The position numbers and the translations under genes were made by a program. The notes under the pieces are model-generated. The model was not told the DNA's origin and did no database searches. It saw nothing but the letters and a program-made list of their open reading frames with translations. Below, in pieces: positions 62,029-64,000 of a stretch of DNA of 64,000 nucleotides. Location of the stretch: positions 6,864,264 to 6,928,263 of the forward strand of contig VXAZ01018984.1 in NCBI GenBank assembly GCA_013399875.1, written 5' to 3'. This DNA comes from Gymnorhina tibicen (Eukaryota; Chordata; Aves; Passeriformes; Artamidae). Every line of letters begins with the position of its first letter. Within the stretch, counting starts at the first letter, position 1.

Positions 62029-64000
62029 GGGCTTGGCTGTATTCCCCTTGTGTAGCTCCAAGGAGCCGGCCGGATCTGTGGCACAATGAGCTCTGTGTGA
62101 GTGCCAACTTGAGACCTGTTGGGAGAGCCCATTATTTATAATCACTCAGGCAAGAGGAGCATCATTGCAGACATTGATTTAATGCGCAGAGAGAATCGAA
62201 AGGGCAGGAACAACAATCGGATGGAAAGTGCTGCTCTTCCCTTACACGGCCGAAAGAGTGCAGAAAATATTTTGAAGAATGCTGTGATGGATCTGAGCTC
62301 TGTAGTTAGACTGTTCCCTCCACTGCTCGTTTTCTGTCTTTGGTTCGTAAGGGCACGTTAATTTATTATATAACTGGATCTTCACTTGTTAGCTACAGAA
62401 AATGTTCTTACCAAACATTGCAACATTTTTTTTTTCTTTTCTAAAGTCTTCCATTTATTTGTGTAGCGAATGATACGCTTTTTGGGTGGTGCTGTTCAGA
62501 AAAAAAGAACTGTTTTAAGCTGCTCTTGGTATATGAAAGTAATCCATAAGCTTTACGCTTGATGCAAAGATTTTTAGGCTGTTGGCAGGGATTCTATGTT
62601 TTTAAAAGTTTTTCTGTTTGCTGGATTTCATGTACTTTCATTTTCCCTTTGAAGTGTTTGGGAGAGAGCAGAAGGGGAAATACTTCATTATGTCCATGAA
62701 TTATTCAGGTACAGCTCTAGCAGCTAACATTACTTTAAATAGCTCAAGGTCTTTCTTTTTCCTTGAGTATGTCTCAGTTTTCATTCTTATGCTGATTGTA
62801 TGCCATGCTCCTTTGTTGAGTACAATTTTGATGAAGTACTATCCTTTGGCAATCTTTAGAAATCATTTCTGTCTTGAAATAAGTATTTAATTCTGTTCTT
62901 CTCCAGCATCAGATATTCAGTGACCCTCAGTAGATACGGGTGAATTGTCATACGTCTGACTTCACGAAAAATCAAATTATTCTCCCTAGAGTGTCTTTTC
63001 TATATACTCTTGCAAAAGCATTGGTCTCAAATAGCCTCCCACATATATTTCTACAGTGAAGGAAAAAAGGAATCTTTAATATTAAATATTAACATACTGT
63101 TATACTCTGACAGGAATTTTATAAACCACGTTTAGTACATCATTTCAATGGGGAGGTATGAACATTAAATCCTTACATTTTGGAAATGTCCTTCCCTCTC
63201 CCACCAATAACATATGAAAATCTGTATTTAGAAAATAGTTAAGAACAATAACACAGAGGAAGACAATTAGAAAGATGTGTAGAGGCCAACATGAGAGGAA
63301 AGGAAAGCAAAACAGAACCCAAAGTGAGTTTAAAATACTGTTCTTGTAGTTCTAAAAATATCTTTGAAAATCCAGTGATCGCTGCATAATCACTTGTGCA
63401 AATAAGACCATTGCTATTATTTCGAGAGGGAGAAAAGTGTTAAAAAATTATTCCGCTGAGGTTTAGGGCTTACCTGATGTAGTCTGAAGAGGCAGTGGGG
63501 CAGGAATATAGACAGTTGAGCAGAAATGCATCTGTGTGTGTGTATACAAGACTCGGGGTTCCAAGAGGGATGCCCATGACCAAAGCTCAACTGCTCAGTT
63601 TAAATTGCAGCAGCAGTGAGAATTTTGTAAGGCAAGCATCAGAGGAAGTGCAGTGACAAAACAGTGTCAAACAGTGCAAAGCTTGACCAAAAGATCCGTT
63701 AAAGATTGAAATATAGTCAATATGTTCATGTTCATGACAGTTAAGGTTATAGCAATGTATTTCTAACCAGAGTTAACTTCTGTATACTTTCTTCAGCCAT
63801 GGATGTGTCCAAGAGAAATGTTTTTGAACTGAGTAACTGCAAACATGCCAATGCTTCAGTCTTGTAGCTTAAGTTGCTTACTGGACATCAGGTTCTCAAA
63901 GCCTTTGAAAAATATCTGAGCAAATAGTCAAGATTTTGTTGCAGTATTGCAATACAGCAATGAAATGGAAATCTCAATCTTTGTAAAAGAACTCGGAAAT

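Larger units (their letters stand above)
26075..64000 (+). other. CCSER1: CCSER1 intron 3, at least 37.9 kb, incomplete
   Basis: It starts at the donor gtgagt and runs past the window edge. I looked for the next conserved exon, which in other vertebrates encodes a strongly acidic Asp/Glu/Leu segment, and did not see it. Contents are a solo LTR (32226-32825), a CR1 (33640-33960), several inverted and tandem repeats, and long A+T-rich stretches with nothing recognisable: 27660-29250, 29600-32225, 34000-42800, 43400-54200, 54300-59500 and 62100-64000. The length agrees with this gene's very large introns in mammals. Confidence 0.85.

Noticed and set aside
26075..64000. Next CCSER1 exon (acidic segment)
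   Set aside because: Looked for the expected acidic coding stretch with flanking splice sites and did not see it. It probably lies beyond the window.
1..64000. CRISPR arrays, operons, tRNA or rRNA genes
   Set aside because: None seen. The window is eukaryotic, and no cloverleaf or rRNA core sequence was recognised on either strand.

Overview
This is vertebrate nuclear DNA, almost certainly from a bird. The sequence is A+T-rich and sparsely genic, with conventional GT/AG splice sites, CR1 LINE 3' ends, an avian-type endogenous-retrovirus LTR, an old ERV gag-pol remnant and very old amniote repeats. There are no operons, CRISPR arrays or prokaryotic features.

The only host gene I can support is CCSER1 (coiled-coil serine-rich protein 1, also FAM190A), on the + strand. 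Two coding exons are present. The first is large (coding part 22008-23322, with its acceptor at 21962-21963 and 44 nt of 5' UTR). The second is short (25887-26074). Together they encode 501 residues in a continuous frame (a phase-1 junction, then phase 0). Positions 1-21963 are intron 1 and/or 5' flank, 23323-25886 is intron 2, and 26075 to the window end is at least 37.9 kb of intron 3. The C-terminal coiled-coil exons lie beyond the window. The long introns match the known enormous size of this gene in mammals.

The rest is repeats and unassigned sequence. 1-715: 3' part of a CR1 LINE (+). 1035-1145: MIR-like SINE. 2808-2909: CR1 tail (+). 3280-5060, possibly to 5900: degenerate ERV (-) with protease and reverse transcriptase remnants. 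9051-9455: CR1 (-). 10735-10892 and 13310-13390: old palindromic sauropsid repeat. 32226-32825: solo LTR (-). 33640-33960: CR1 (-). Several short tandem repeats and inverted repeats are scattered through the introns.

The items most worth a second look are a long two-part hairpin at 61951-62028, an ATG-less 181-codon open frame at 42822-43367 (-) with a faint Env-TM-like cysteine motif, a lysine-rich open frame at 29255-29593 (-), and the compound palindromic repeat at 10.7 kb. I found no convincing new biological system. All identifications rest on recognition by eye, without database searches.
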